Below are positions 47,601 through 59,900 of a DNA stretch of 64,000 nucleotides, in pieces; the stretch's first letter is position 1, and each line of letters begins with the position of its first letter. Under the pieces are notes generated by a model. That model worked only from the letters and a program-made list of their open reading frames with translations, searched no databases and had not been told where the DNA came from. Location of the stretch: assembly GCA_963924555.1 (NCBI GenBank), contig OZ004592.1:1116001-1180000 (forward strand), written 5' to 3'. The translations under genes were made by a program, and so were the position numbers. This stretch comes from Crambe crambe. Its lineage: Eukaryota > Porifera > Demospongiae > Poecilosclerida > Crambeidae.

Positions 47601-47607
47601 TCGCCAT
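41667..47607 (-). CDS. Gene G: CARD-like, triple death-domain, helical-domain, 15-ankyrin protein
   Basis: Exons: CARD-like 47301-47607 (MATPEYVTILKCLPQLKELL), linkers 47189-47236, 47018-47098 and 46702-46731, death domain 46333-46635 (YREIGGRLHLPSDKLEEIRG), linker 46113-46280, death domain 45711-46064 (LRSFGLLLNIEQGKLDQILK), death domain plus helical domain 44602-45656. All edges are phase 1-1 except the last, which is 1-0. Fifteen ankyrin repeats follow, including 43106-43263, 42575-42674 and 42413-42514, and the last exon 41667-41789 ends in five alanines and TGA. The two-repeat exon near 43740-43940 is one base shorter than in gene F, which breaks the frame at its 3' edge (see findings). 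One ankyrin exon (about 44459) uses a GC donor. The extra death domain sets G apart from F and I. Confidence 0.76.
44602..45656 (-). CDS. Exon: third death domain and helical domain (gene G)
   Basis: A 1055-base exon aligning end to end with gene F 38863-39917. It holds WTEIGRYLGIPPHKLDEIKD, the charged region KKRIGELENKFSSLIKGMVK, the core NCWNFIDFDLLEYVIKRHGG and the end EISYLLLDDLFLYYS. The C-terminal third is the best-kept part between genes. Confidence 0.85.
47301..47607 (-). CDS. CARD-like first exon of gene G
   Basis: A 307-base exon from ATG 47605-47607 to donor G/GTATCT. It codes for about 102 residues: LASDPSLADDLLTEGFIPPA, AKEASQFVNNILNQIEAKAD, YNEFIAILRKNPNREGMVEL and LEKTYP. The last block has the helix 5-6 look of CARDs (FIxIL...N..... 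LLE..Y). It lies 109 bases from the stop of gene B. Confidence 0.75.
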
Positions 47608-50600
47608 CCCTAACGATAGCTACAGCATGCAAGCAGCTAGCTAGCTAGCGAGCTCGAGGGGCGGGCTGGTGACGTCATGACTTCATTCATTATGGCGGGA
47701 TAAAAAAATTAAATTTTAGGAAATAAGTTGTTTCTGAATTCTAGTCTCCACGGGCTTCACTCCTTTACCACTGTCCTCATTAAAATCGCTGGAATCAACG
47801 TCGGAATTGCTCACTCTGATAGAATAATCCTTCAGTATCTTCTCATATAAAGACATTCTTTCCTTTAAACTCTAAATTAAATACAATAGCACATGATATA
47901 ATAAGACAACCTAATCATGATTAGTACTAGCTAGCTACTCACTTAGCACAGTATGTATCAAACAAATAGGCATGAACACACCCCCATGCAGGCATGTGCC
48001 ATGCATGCACCATTAACAAACCATATTTCTTAGATCAGGGATTTTCTTTGGGTCTTTAGCTTGCTTATTGGATGACACTTTAGTGGTGGTGGTGTCTCGT
48101 TTCTTTTCTTGTGTTTCATCTACTTTTTTCACCGACACCGTAACGACATGCTCCACTTCTTCAGCATCGTACAGTGAAGAAGTATCTCCAATATCCTCAC
48201 TTTCACTAGCTCTTGATTCCTATAAAACGATACATAGATAATTATATGGAATTAAAATCTAGAGTCATACGTACAATTATTTGTGGAGGTTCTTCCTTCT
48301 CTGGAGCATCAGGTTTGTCAGACTCTGATTCACTTGTGTCCTTCAAAGGTACTGAAACCGGTGGTGCTTGCTCGTGCTCTACAACCTCCACATTCAATTT
48401 CTCAGTCTGATCAGACTCATCAACTGCTCCACTGGAATCCAACGGCTCTTCTTTGCAGATTGGCTCCTGGGAAATTCCATGTAGATAGCTAGAAAGATTA
48501 TGTGTTGCATAACTACATGTATGCACTCACTGAATGGTCAGGAACTTCAGGTTCAACCTGAACTGTTGTTAATTCCGGTTGCAGTGATTCGGCAACAGCA
48601 TGCTCTGCCTGCTCATCCTCCAGCTGTCCTGTCTGTACTTGTGCCTGTTTTTCTGTTTCCACCTCCGACGCCTGCACCTCAGCATGCACTTCTACCTGTT
48701 TCTCCTCCCCACACTCTTTCATGAGGGTCTGCTCTCCCTGGATTTCTGCCTGAGTTTCACTCTCCACTTCCCTCTCCGCTTGTGGTTGATCTACCTGTTA
48801 CACATACGTACCTTTAGCTCAGTTATGTATAGATCATACTTAGCTAAAGCTGTTAACAACACACCATTCTAAATTCCTTCAACCGTGTGGTGATGGCTTT
48901 TCGTTTGAATAGCCGTGCCACTTCAGACACAGAAATAGGCTATAATTAAAATATTCATGGTATCATCAGGTCCTGCGTGCATGCATATGATTAGCTTACC
49001 CCCACTTCAGTATGGGCGCCATGTTGGAGTAATCTCTCGAATATGTCCACCTGGCCATTTTTAGCAGCAAGGAATATAGCAGGAAGACCTGTTACCTATA
49101 GGAAATATTCACAGCGTAATTAATCCAGAGTGGATGAATCACTAGTTGCACCATGCATGCATGCATGTATAATATATGTGGGTATTCACCCGGTGTGGGA
49201 TGTTAACATCAATGTTTTTGTTTTCGAGAAGTGCATCCACAACTTCCACATTTTTATGATTGGTGGCTATCATAAGGGCAGTCAGTCCGACCTAGAAATG
49301 AAAGAACCCGATCAACCACAAACCAGCTCTATCATAAACATGCTCACACACCCGATTGGTTACATTAACATCTGCTCCCTTTTCATTAAGAACTCTAACC
49401 ACATCCGGGCTTCCCATGAAGCTGGCTATGTGAAGGGCAGGTTCACCAGTGTATTTTTTGGCATCCTATTTAAAAAAAACATATTTATAGCATTGATTGT
49501 TTGGGATGTTGATACAGAATTTTGAAACTGAAAGTTTTATACCTTCATGACCATCCCTGTGCGTGCTCCATGTTCAATGAGCATCTCGGCTATCTCCCCT
49601 TCATTCTATCTAGCTGCTTCCATCAAGGCTGTCCATCCTTTCTATAAATACATATACATTTATATATTAGAAATCTCATTCCAACAATCCATTATAATAA
49701 TTTATTCATTCCTATAATCCATTCCAATAATCCTAATCCATCCTAACTTTGGCTTGTTTGTTGGGGTCAGCTCCATACTCCAAGTAGAGTTTCACCAGAT
49801 CTTTGCAGCGATGAAACGTGGCTTGTATCAATGGAGTCCACCCATTCTAAGTAAACCACAATATTTATATACCCAGGCATAATAATGATAACCACAACTA
49901 TCACTATCCAGAATTTGCTTACATGAGCAGCACCCATTTCCACATCTGCTCCATGCTTAAGCAGTGTTCTGGCAACCTCCACAAAATTCAGGTCTGATGT
50001 CCACATCAGGGGTGTGTAGGTTGTCTGAGAATAAAGGGGGGAAATGCACAAAGATGTTTGATATTATAAGGCTGCTGACTGGCTAATCCACCTACTTTAG
50101 GGTTGATGACTGCATTGCAATCTGCTTTATGTCTCAGCAGTGAGTTGGCTATCCTCACAAAGTTCTTGGAACATGCTATGTGTAAGGGAGTCCAGCCATT
50201 CTGCATGTAGGGGATTAATAACTTGCAATGATCGATAATAATCAAGTATCAACTATAAAACCTTGGCTCTCCCCATGACACTAGCATTATGCTGAATCAG
50301 CAATTCCACAATTTTAAAGTGTCCGTTTTCACAGGCCCACATCAACAGAGTCCAATCCTGGAAAATATTCAAGATCTGATGATTGCCATATTGCCATGAC
50401 TACTAATCAGTTGTTTTACAGTATTCACATACCCTGAAATTGAAATCCTTCGTTTCAATATCAACTCCACCTCCCTCAAGTAATTCCTTGGCTGCTTCAA
50501 AGTTTCCACTCTTACAATGATGTAATAAGTCCTAGATATGAACAGAGAAAACAATAACAACATTAAATAGTGTAGCTACTTCATGACTTCTTACCATGTC

Positions 50601-50777
50601 TAGTTTTTTCTTCTTTGCTCTTAACTTCTTCATGAGACTGGATGGTATAGTTGAAAGTTTCTTCAGTTGCTTTTTCATTAAGTTCCTTATAGAAGGTGCA
50701 ACTTTGTTTTCAATTTCTTCATGATCCTGCTTGTATGCAGCAGCTTCTTTCCCTTCCTGTACATAAATAAACTCCTT

Positions 50778-50823
<46 letters not shown>

Positions 50824-50824
50824 A
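50778..50824. repeat. CAA/TTG microsatellite in an intron of gene B
   Basis: About 15 uninterrupted ACA/CAA triplets between the donor-side and acceptor-side of two exons. Copy A has an interrupted, shorter version near 5410-5450. Confidence 0.9.
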
Positions 50825-52259
50825 TTCACTCACCTTATCTTTCAGTGTTTCATTTGCCCCATATTCAATCAGTAATTTGACTGTGCCATGATGTCCTCCT
50901 TCATAAGCATAAAATAGAGCACTCCATTTCTTATCCTGCATCGATCAAATTCCAAGCAATTGTGACGTTGGTCGGCTCTGTATAGAATAGCCAGACCAAC
51001 AGACCATCGGGCCACCTCGGACATACCTCAGTTTGGTAGTTGATGTTGATATTAGCTTCCAGAAGGGAGACCACAACACCATTGTGTCCCAGTTCTGATG
51101 ATAAAATCAGAGCTGTTTTCCCTTCCTGTAAAAGTGATGAGTTTGAGAAAGTGAGGGCAGCTATAGTCAGAGGGATAGGCAATCATATTATGTGAGAGTG
51201 ATATAGCTATAGGTGTATAAGCTAGCCAAGTGAGGAGTTTGAGGAACTTGAAGAAGTTGAAGCATAAATTGGTACTTTACTTCTTAATTACAAGGATGCA
51301 AAGAAACATTCATGGAGTATGTTGCTCGCCAATTGAATACGTTATACGAATATTCCCTCACAGTTGGTAAAGGGTTGGCCACACCAGATTAGCTAGGTCT
51401 CATGAATTCGTATAACATGTGTGTTGTGCATTGTACTATATAATTGTAATTGCTTGATTGATTTATGTTATAGCATGGAGGCCTAAGCACTAGGTTTGTG
51501 TCTATTCTAGTGAAGCTTTATGAGCCAATTTTGAAAAGCTTGTCCGACCCCCCCCCCCCAATTAGAGCCTATCAGCTCTAAAAGCCATAGGAGTACTTGC
51601 TCACTTGCTCGCTGTCAAATATTGCACATTGTCCTAGTGATATTCATATAGCTATCTGTGATTTTTACATGACATACCTTATCTTCTATCTCTCTTAAAT
51701 TAGGGGAGAATTCAATCAAATGCCTTGCTATGTCCCAGTGTCCATATTTAGCAGCAAAATGCAGAGCTGTATAGCCTTTCTCCTATAGTTATTATATATG
51801 GCATCTAAGCTCTTATGAAGCTGCAATACTGTACTTAATTACGTATCTGCATGCTACAGCTATACCAATTCTTGTACTATGATATTGGCCAAGTCTTGCA
51901 AGTAAGTATGTAGGAGAGCTTCAACATAATTATCAGAACAAGAATTAGACTAAGTGCTGGTTATACCATTGTTGTCAGTGATATTAAGATTTGCTCTGTG
52001 GGATTCTATGGACAGCTGGACTATAGGCAAACAATTTTTCTCACTGACAATTAATAAAGGACACGAATCTGGAAGGAATTAGCTAGGTATCTAGTAGAAA
52101 TCCTAGCAAACATTCAAGGTGAAAAGTAATGTACTTACATTTTCTTGAATATCTGGTTTAGCTCCTTTTCCCAGCAGACAGCAGACAACTTCGATATGAT
52201 TTGACTCAGAGGAGAGAATTAAAGCCGTACATCCAGTCTGTAATTAGAATTAATAATAA

Positions 52260-52830
52260 TCATGGACATTCATGGCCCTAATTAGGTGAATATAATTTAT
52301 ATATTATTAATACACTTGTATGTACGTATGTCTGTCACGGTTCAAAGGTCAATTGGTAACGTGCATGCATGCGTGTCACTCATGGCAACATGCAAATTCA
52401 AAGCAAGGAAGGGCGGATCACAATATGCCCAAGCACTCGAGTTTCGGAGCTATGGACTTGACTCAACAATGTATCTTGACGCTCTAAGAGTCAAATGTTA
52501 CAAAGCTAAAGAGGTGAGGGAAGAAAGAAAGAAGTACAGTTCAAAGGTCTTAATATAGCCAGGCTGGCGAAGATAGAAATAAGCAAGAGGCCAGAGACTG
52601 CAGTAAGCCAGCAAAGAATGCAGGGCTGCAGCAAGCCTATAGATAGCAAGCAAGATGCCAGAAAACTCCATAGGAAAAGCCTCACTGAAGAAGAAGAGCA
52701 CAGCATAGGCTTAGCTAGAAGAAACCAGCCCCAATAGCATGCAATTTCAAATGCAAAAAATAAGATTGCCACAGATTTTCTGTGGGTGCAGGCTGGTATG
52801 CAATGAATATTGGTAAGTGCAGAAGGTCAG
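52260..52830 (+). mobile_element. Shorter sister of the gene A mobile insert
   Basis: It matches 8810-9290 of gene A (YAQALEF, CYKAKE, EERKK), but lacks the GC-rich Helitron-like part found at 8100-8640. So either that part came in after the duplication or B lost it. Confidence 0.45.
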
Positions 52831-53014
52831 AATGATCTCAATCTATAATACCTCATTTTGTGTGTTGACTTCAGCCCCGAGTTGTATCAAGATATCAATG
52901 TCCTGCAGGCATCCACCACGTTCAGCAGCCAATAGTAACAGAACATTTGATTCTGAGATCTATAAAAAAATAAATTCATACATGTGTGCTGAAGTGCTGG
53001 AGTTAGCTACATAC

Positions 53015-54096
53015 CTGATGATGAGCTGAATATTTGGAGCTAATTTTGCCGACTAACTTCAGTGGTGTATTACCACGTTTATCTTTAGCATTTAAATCCA
53101 ATCCATATTCACTGACAAGAATCCGGGCTAATTTAAGATGACCACCTTCACAAGCATGATGGAGTAACGTTTTACCAGCTGAGCCAATAATGTTGGGTGC
53201 ACATTCATGCTTATCAATTAGCTGAGTAACAAGCCTTCTGTGACCTTTACGAGCAGCTAAATAAATTGGCGCATTCTTGCTCTTATCTTTGATATGAAGT
53301 TGAAATTTATACTTTGAAATAAGCACATCGGTTAATTCGAGGTGGCCTCCCAGACATGCTTGGTGAAGTAGCGTTCTTTTCTTGAAGCCCTTGACATAGC
53401 AATTACATTTGAACACTTCAATCAGCTCGTGGACCACATTTCTGTGCCCTTTCCACGCTGCTAGACTCAGGGGTGTATTCTTGTTGGAATCTCGAGCATT
53501 GACATCAGCAGCATATTTTTTTATCAGTCGTCTTACTAACCTGATATGGCCACCTTGACATGCCATGTGCAGTAGTGTAGTAGACTCAGCATCTCCTACA
53601 GTTGAGTGGCTAGAAATGTACTTTTCCACTAATTCTATATGTCCGTGCAAAGCAGCTAAATGTAGAGGCATACGTTTCTTGATGTCTTGAGCCTCAAAAT
53701 CTGCTTTATTCTCATCAATGAGTATTTGCACTAAGTCAGCATGACCACCTTTGCATGCTCTGTGAAGTAGAGTCTCACCTTGGCATACTTTGTCAAGCAA
53801 ATTCCAATCAGCAAAGGTAGGAGTACTGTTAAAATCAAATGGACCCAGGGAAGGAGCTTGGTTTCTGACCAATCGAATGAAAATTTTCAAGTTTCTTTTG
53901 AAATCAGTCAAACGATCATCCTCATCTTCAACAAGAGAGATCAGGGTAACAGCTTGAGAAATCATTTCATCTGATTGTCCTTCTTGGCAAGCATGTAAAA
54001 GAGTTCTAACACCATGGTATAACTTGTCAATTATTGTCTGTTCCATATTCGTCCCAACCGTAGATAGAAATGAAAGTTTTTGAATTTCATTCTTAG
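53015..54096 (-). CDS. Intact large ankyrin exon of gene B
   Basis: A 1082-base exon, phase 1 in and 0 out, coding for 360 residues. After AKNEIQKLSFLSTVGTNMEQ comes a helical lead, then about nine ankyrin repeats with RTLLHACQEG, GETLLHRACKGGHADLVQIL, TTLLHMACQGGHIRLVRRLI, KTLLHHACEGGHLKLARILV and the end NTPLKLVGKI. The repeats are unlike those of the one-repeat exons and look like a separate source, perhaps an intronless ankyrin gene that was joined on. If transcription starts inside the gene, Met at NMEQTIIDKL could begin a protein. Confidence 0.82.
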
Positions 54097-54367
54097 CTGA
54101 AATAGACCACAATATCACAATAACAAGTTTGCCTATAAAAAGACTGTTGCCTCAGCACTTTATGTGTGCATTCCTACTTTTTCATTATTATCATTAATAA
54201 GCATAATGAATAAGTTGCTGTGCTTTTAATGGACTTATCTAAGTTATCTCCTCTCATCTGGCCTGGCTTGTAGTCTTTTGTCTCGCTACTCTTGGATTTT
54301 CTGCTGGTTGTTGATCTCGCTGCTCTTGCATTGCTTTCCTGCTGCCTGACTAATATAGTCTCCTCTC

Positions 54368-54669
54368 AAAATTTCAAAATTTCATTGTAAAGCCCGCAAG
54401 GGATACATACAGAGAGAACATAATATGAAATAACCAGGCTTATGATGTGACATGATACAATAACTTGCTATAGAGTTGTGTGCAATATTATTCTAAGTGA
54501 TAGTGCCTTTTCAAAGGTTTCCTCGCAAGGAGTTGTGAGAAGGTGCAGCAGGTGCTTGAGTTCGCAGCCGAGGTGAACCTTGGTGATGTGGTCCGCAGGA
54601 AGGTTGCTCCTGCCGTACTTGTGCCCGCACACAGGACAGGCAAAGTCATCTGTGAACACTGGGGTGGTG
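54368..54669 (-). mobile_element. 302-base insertion: apparent 5'-truncated retrocopy with C2H2-type finger
   Basis: Copy A reads straight through TAGTCTCCTCTCGATC; copy B has 302 extra bases between two copies of TCCTCTC (54361-54367 and 54670-54676). On the minus strand the insert codes for FACPVCGHKYGRSNLPADHI then TKVH, a C2H2-type finger, ending in TAG, followed by what looks like a 3' UTR. It is GC-richer than its surroundings. The target duplication and 5' truncation fit LINE-driven copying of an mRNA, though no clear poly(A) tail is present. Confidence 0.65.
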
Positions 54670-55739
54670 TCCTCTCGATCTGTACGCATGCGCTCACACA
54701 TGAGCATGCGCATGCGCCTGCAAGAAATTGAAAATTCCAAGTACACAGAGAAAGCTGAGAAACTACAAGCCATACTCAGATCAGGGGACGAACTAAAAGA
54801 CAGCAGACAGCTGATCATAGGTTACAGTCCAGGCATTGCAAAGAGAAACCCATGCAGGAAGTGGGAAGTCAAGAGCGATGATAATTAACAACGCCACTAC
54901 GTAGTTGATCCCGGCACAGCACTTCGGCTAAAATTAGCTCACAACTACTTCCCTCTCCCCATAACCCCTTAGAGATATTCATGAAATGCATTTAAGTGGC
55001 ATCTCCAAATTGAAATTCATGTCATAATGACATAGACAATGTGTAAAATGTCTAGCAGGGAGTTTACACTATGACTGTAGCAATTCCAGAACTTCCTGAA
55101 CTTTGGCTGGCCTGCGCAGCCTGACTGCTTGATGTTTATAACAAGGCCTATAGGCTATACCACGCTGTGGGTTACAGATGTTATACAGATTTGCCATTAT
55201 TTTCATAGAACTAAAAATCACAGTGAATGTAGCCAACTGGTTTGAGTACATTTATCAAGTTGCTGCTGGATGTTTCATGCAGGTTTAGTTCTCCTGTTGT
55301 TTCTTCAGTTTGTCAAAATTTTCACGAATACTTTTAGTTAGATCTTCCAACCAACTAAATTTTTCAAGAATATCAAGAAATATATGAAACTTCTTAGGGA
55401 ATGTGCTAACTTTACTGGTGACTTGGTACACCAGTTCAGTCGCCCTTGTCCGCGGATCTTTAGCTTGAATCTGTGCCGAGCTCTGTGGGATTAGTTGTAC
55501 TGCTACTAATTCATTACGGAAAGTACATCTGCTGATAAGCTTATCTCCGATATTAGATCAACCGTATATTTGAGCATAGTCAAATGCTCAATGCTCTCTT
55601 TATCTCTAGCTCTCTCCATTATTTTTCTTCGGAAGCACCACGCCCACTTTTCATGGATAATTTTATTGCGCACGTGCGAGCATTCTGAATATTATGTGTA
55701 GCAACCTGCATTATGGAAAGACTAATTGCTTGCCACACC

Positions 55740-56510
55740 AGTAAAATTGATGATTCTAACTGATTCGAATCGTGGCAATTCAGCCCCCTTTAGCGAACTC
55801 GGTCTCTACCATTGCTTGCATGCCATCAATCGTCAGATTATCCATTTAATAGCTATCAGAATTCTCCGACTATCTTGTGGAGCTTGAATCCCTAGCTAAT
55901 ATCATCCCTGCAAGCCAGTGGTCTTGTGCTGATACTCAACGTTCACCTGGGTCCACTAGGATGCCAGCATAACACAAACTTATTGAAAGGTGTTCACACA
56001 AAACAACGATGGACTATTGTCTTCTCAATTCTGTCAGAGATGACATGTGAAGGCCAACACTGAGGAACTGGAAAACGAAATAACTATGGTCTGTCAAGAC
56101 CTACTTATGTGATGTGATGATGATCTCAAGGAATGGTCCAGTGTATACAACTGTCTCAAACAAGCAAAGGATAAAGTCAAGAAGTGTCTCCCATTGTGTA
56201 GGGCCAAAGAAGGAAGAAAGCCAGCGTTAAAGCAATGAAGAACACTGCACTGATGGGATATCCTCCACCAATGAAATCCTCAGGAAAAAAATTGTGATTC
56301 CCCCTACATCTCTGTTTCTTTGATCTTGAAAAGGCATTTGACAGCATTGAGTTCTGTTTATGCCTCTGGGATCGTGGAGGCTGATCAAAACTAATCCATC
56401 TTGTTGTTGGGGGCTTAGCCGCCTTCAACATAAAAAGTGAAACAAGGGGCCAGATAGCTAGTCTTCAACCTTCAACCTGCTCACACTGATGACATTAGAT
56501 CTTGCGCCAT
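55740..56510 (+). mobile_element. LINE remnant, duplicate of 11880-12640
   Basis: Nearly identical to the remnant between genes A and C, including the DLEKAFDSIE block at about 56320-56350. It was carried along in the block duplication. Confidence 0.62.
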
Positions 56511-56925
56511 TGGAGTCACAAATGTTTTTCTAGTATTACAGAACATTTATTCGCCAATCACCTGGCAACCTCATATCACTTGCTTTTGGAATAATTATGT
56601 TGGTAACAGTAATAGCTAGCTATGGTTAGCTACCACCAAGAGATCTGGACTACCCTGAATCACTAAGTATTAACTCCACTTAATCAAATAGACAACAAAA
56701 CTAAACTCCACTTTTATACTAAACTCAACTAGCTAACATGAAAAATATGCATGCATTGACACAGAAACATCTCGCACACAAAATACAACCACATACAGTA
56801 GATGACAGGACAGCAGAATACGGGACAGGTTTGGATATGCACAAATAATTAAACCACACAACAAAAATAATTTTACACTTACATACACACTGTCAATAAG
56901 TCCATCACAATCACTGTAATGTGAA

Positions 56926-59900
56926 CTAAAATGCTGTATTGACTGTAATATGAATACGCTGTGTAGTCCTCCATAAAAAATCTCTGCCAGCATAGAGTGC
57001 TTGATCCAGAGGTGTGACAGAATGTGAAGATTCAATTTTTTGTAGCTGGCTGTGTGAAGATTTAGCCTGTGTCTCCTAAACAGAGTATTATTATAAACAG
57101 AGAATAGCTAGATAACATGAAGTAAATTATAGCTACCTCTTCCTCTGGTGGAAGAGAGTGCTCCAACTTCTTTAGTAAATACTTGTGCATCATCTTCCTG
57201 GTGAATAGACCTTTTGAATAGCTGAGTATGGTATGTTTATACTGCATGTATGGATGGAAAAAGTCAATTATGCTTTCTCGATACTAATTACTGGCATAAC
57301 TTTACCTCATCCATGACAGTAACATCAGCTTTATTTTCAAGGAGTAAGTCTACAGTGTCCTTGTCTTTGTTTTCAGTAGCGAAAAAAAGTGGACTCCACT
57401 GAAAATACTATAGATATATAAGACTATAATAATAACTGATCTTTTAATTTTAGATTAGAGTATACCTTTTCAGCAACAATATTGACATTAACTTTAACTT
57501 CTTTTATGAGGTATCTGATCATCTCTTTGTTCTGTTGCTTCACAGCTAGTATCAGAGGAGTCATCCCCCACTAAGTCACACATAACAACACACTATGTAT
57601 GCCTTCACCATCTACTTTACTAGGTACTCACATCATCTTTGATATTGATATCAGCATTAGCAGAGACTATTGATTCCATAGCATTGACCAGATTCTTGTA
57701 GCTAGCAATATGCATGGAAGTTACTCCTCCCTGTATGTGCAGTCATAACGTTAATTGTGATATTTCGTAGCTATTAAGTAGAAACCTTTTTCTTCTTGTT
57801 GACATCAGCACCAGCTTCAACTAACACTTTGATGACATCTGTGTTTCCTTTTCTGCATGCTGTGGTTAATGCAGTCCATGTTCCCTGAGAATAATTACAT
57901 ACTTATTACGTTCCTATTAGAGCTAATTATGTTTTACTTTGCTTTGATGGTCAATGGCTGCAGTTTTGCACAGAATCTTCACCAGCTCAGTGCAGCCATC
58001 TTGACTGGCTTGCATCAGAGGTGTCCACCCATTCTATGAAAGATCATAATAACAGACACTCTTGTTGTGCAGACTGAGCATAATTACATCTGCCGGTAGG
58101 TTCACATCAGCTCCTGCATCAAGCAAATACTCCGCCACTTTCCGACGGTTTGCCTCTGCCTCTGGTGATTTGAATCCCTTACCCCTAGATTGTGCTGCCC
58201 ACATCAAAGCAGACCATCCACGCTGTATAGGAACAGTATATTGATAGTAATGTTACTCACCATGCCATTATTACCGTTTTGTTGCGCATGTTGACTTCAG
58301 TTTTGATAGGATTATTGGGATCCAATAGAGCTTCAACAGCCTCACATTGTCCTGTTCGGCTAGCCAATATAAGAGGGGTGAAACCATTCTAGAATGAGGA
58401 GAAGGATAAAGCTCTACACCAAACACAAGTACATATATCATAGCCACAACTCACAAGTGCAGCTTTGTTAGGATCTGCTCCATTTTGCAGTAGATACTTT
58501 ACAATTTCTGTGTGGCCTTCTTGACTTGCCCACATCAGTGGTGTCCATCGCAGCTAGAATAATAACAATAATAGTGATTCTTAACTATTGAAAGCACACA
58601 AAGATAAGAACTAGTTATAGCCAATGAATTACAAACTGAAACTTACCGAGTCAGCTTCCCTATGATTTGGCTTGGCACCCATCTTCAGCAATCTTTCTAC
58701 CTCCTCATGATTCCCTACTCTGGCTGCTTGCACCTATGCATGGTGTGCTAGGCACATCAAACTTGCTGCGTGATATAGCAGTCTCACTGTACTCACAAGT
58801 TTGGCTTCTTTGGAGAAAGGAGTAATGGTTTTGCGTATTGCCGATAGTAGTCTACCCAGTCCTTTACTCTAAATAGAGAGCAGTATCAATGAGAGTTAGG
58901 TTCCACAGAAGTTTGACTGCTGAGCTCTGACCTGAGATACCCAGTTATTACCATAGGTGTTTGAACTAGTAGGAATTTTTTGTGTTAGGATTTCATGTGA
59001 TGAAGTTTATACATTGTTCATACTTTGCACCTTCCACTAGGCTCCAGCACCTCAAGTGTGCACTAAACATTTAGTGCACATAAAAGTGGGACTTAAAGCA
59101 CACTTTTCAGAGGATCTGATTGGTCACAAGTAATGTGACCAGCAATTAAATAGTCTAAAACTCTCTATCACAGTTATTATTTAAGAGCATACTTTTTCTT
59201 CTGTAGCACCTGTGTCTTTTTCATCATCTTCTTCATCATCACATTCTGCACCAACATCATCATCATTTTCATCCCTACCACTAAGGAATTCCACAATCTC
59301 CATGTGCTTGTTTTTCCTGGCGATTATCACAGGTGTATTCCCTTCCTGCATACATTATTGTATCAATTACTCTGCAATTAATAATTATGTCATCTCAATT
59401 ACACCTTATCTTTGACATCCCTTTCCAAAGGAGAGAGTTCCACTAAATACATAACTATTTCCAGGCTTCCTATTTCAGCAGCAGCATGGAGAGCTGTACA
59501 ACCTTTCACCTATAAAAGTTAAACATTGTAGCAGAGTACCAAAACTAACAAAGAACAACTTACATCTTGTGCTTCAAGACTGGCTGGTTCCTCAAGGTCC
59601 TTTTGTAGAAGGGCTCTCACTATTTCAACATTACCTCTTTCAGCAGCGAGAATTAGTGCTGTCTTACCGTTGTTATTGGCAACATTGAGATCAGCTTGGT
59701 ATTTTATGCACTGATTGACTATAGGCAAGTTATTTCTCTCCGTAGCAACCAATAAAGGATACATTCCACTCTGGAAGGAAAGAAACTATCTTACGTTACA
59801 TGTGTAGCCATTCATTATCCACTAACATTTTCTGGAATATTTGGGTTGGCCCCTTTTTCAAGCAGACATTCGACAATTTGAAAGTGGTCAGTTCCAGAGG

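Larger units (their letters stand above)
47716..55619 (-). pseudogene. Gene B: sister copy of gene A, ankyrin part largely intact, stop codon near the end
   Basis: Exons: CARD-like about 55290-55619 (broken), large ankyrin exon 53015-54096 (intact), then 52852-52959, 52139-52237, 51678-51782, 51027-51125, 50834-50935, 50595-50756, 50433-50531, 50262-50357, 50096-50200, 49923-50024, 49748-49846, 49543-49641, 49352-49465, 49190-49291, 49000-49095, and tail exons 48865-48939, 48531-48794, 48275-48466, 48022-48219, 47716-47871. The CARD exon has a 4-base deletion near 55,520 and has lost its donor. The exon 49543-49641 has an in-frame TAG (49606-49608) where copy A has a Lys codon. A repeat exon at about 51968-52073 is half destroyed. 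A shortened ankyrin-only protein is still possible. The tail is rich in Glu and Gln. Confidence 0.66.

Noticed and set aside
56733-57035. 100-codon minus-strand frame with leucine-rich, membrane-like residues
   Set aside because: It is the last exon of gene I read in the wrong frame and on into 3' flank; the gene frame ends at 56926-56928 in HITVNTAF.
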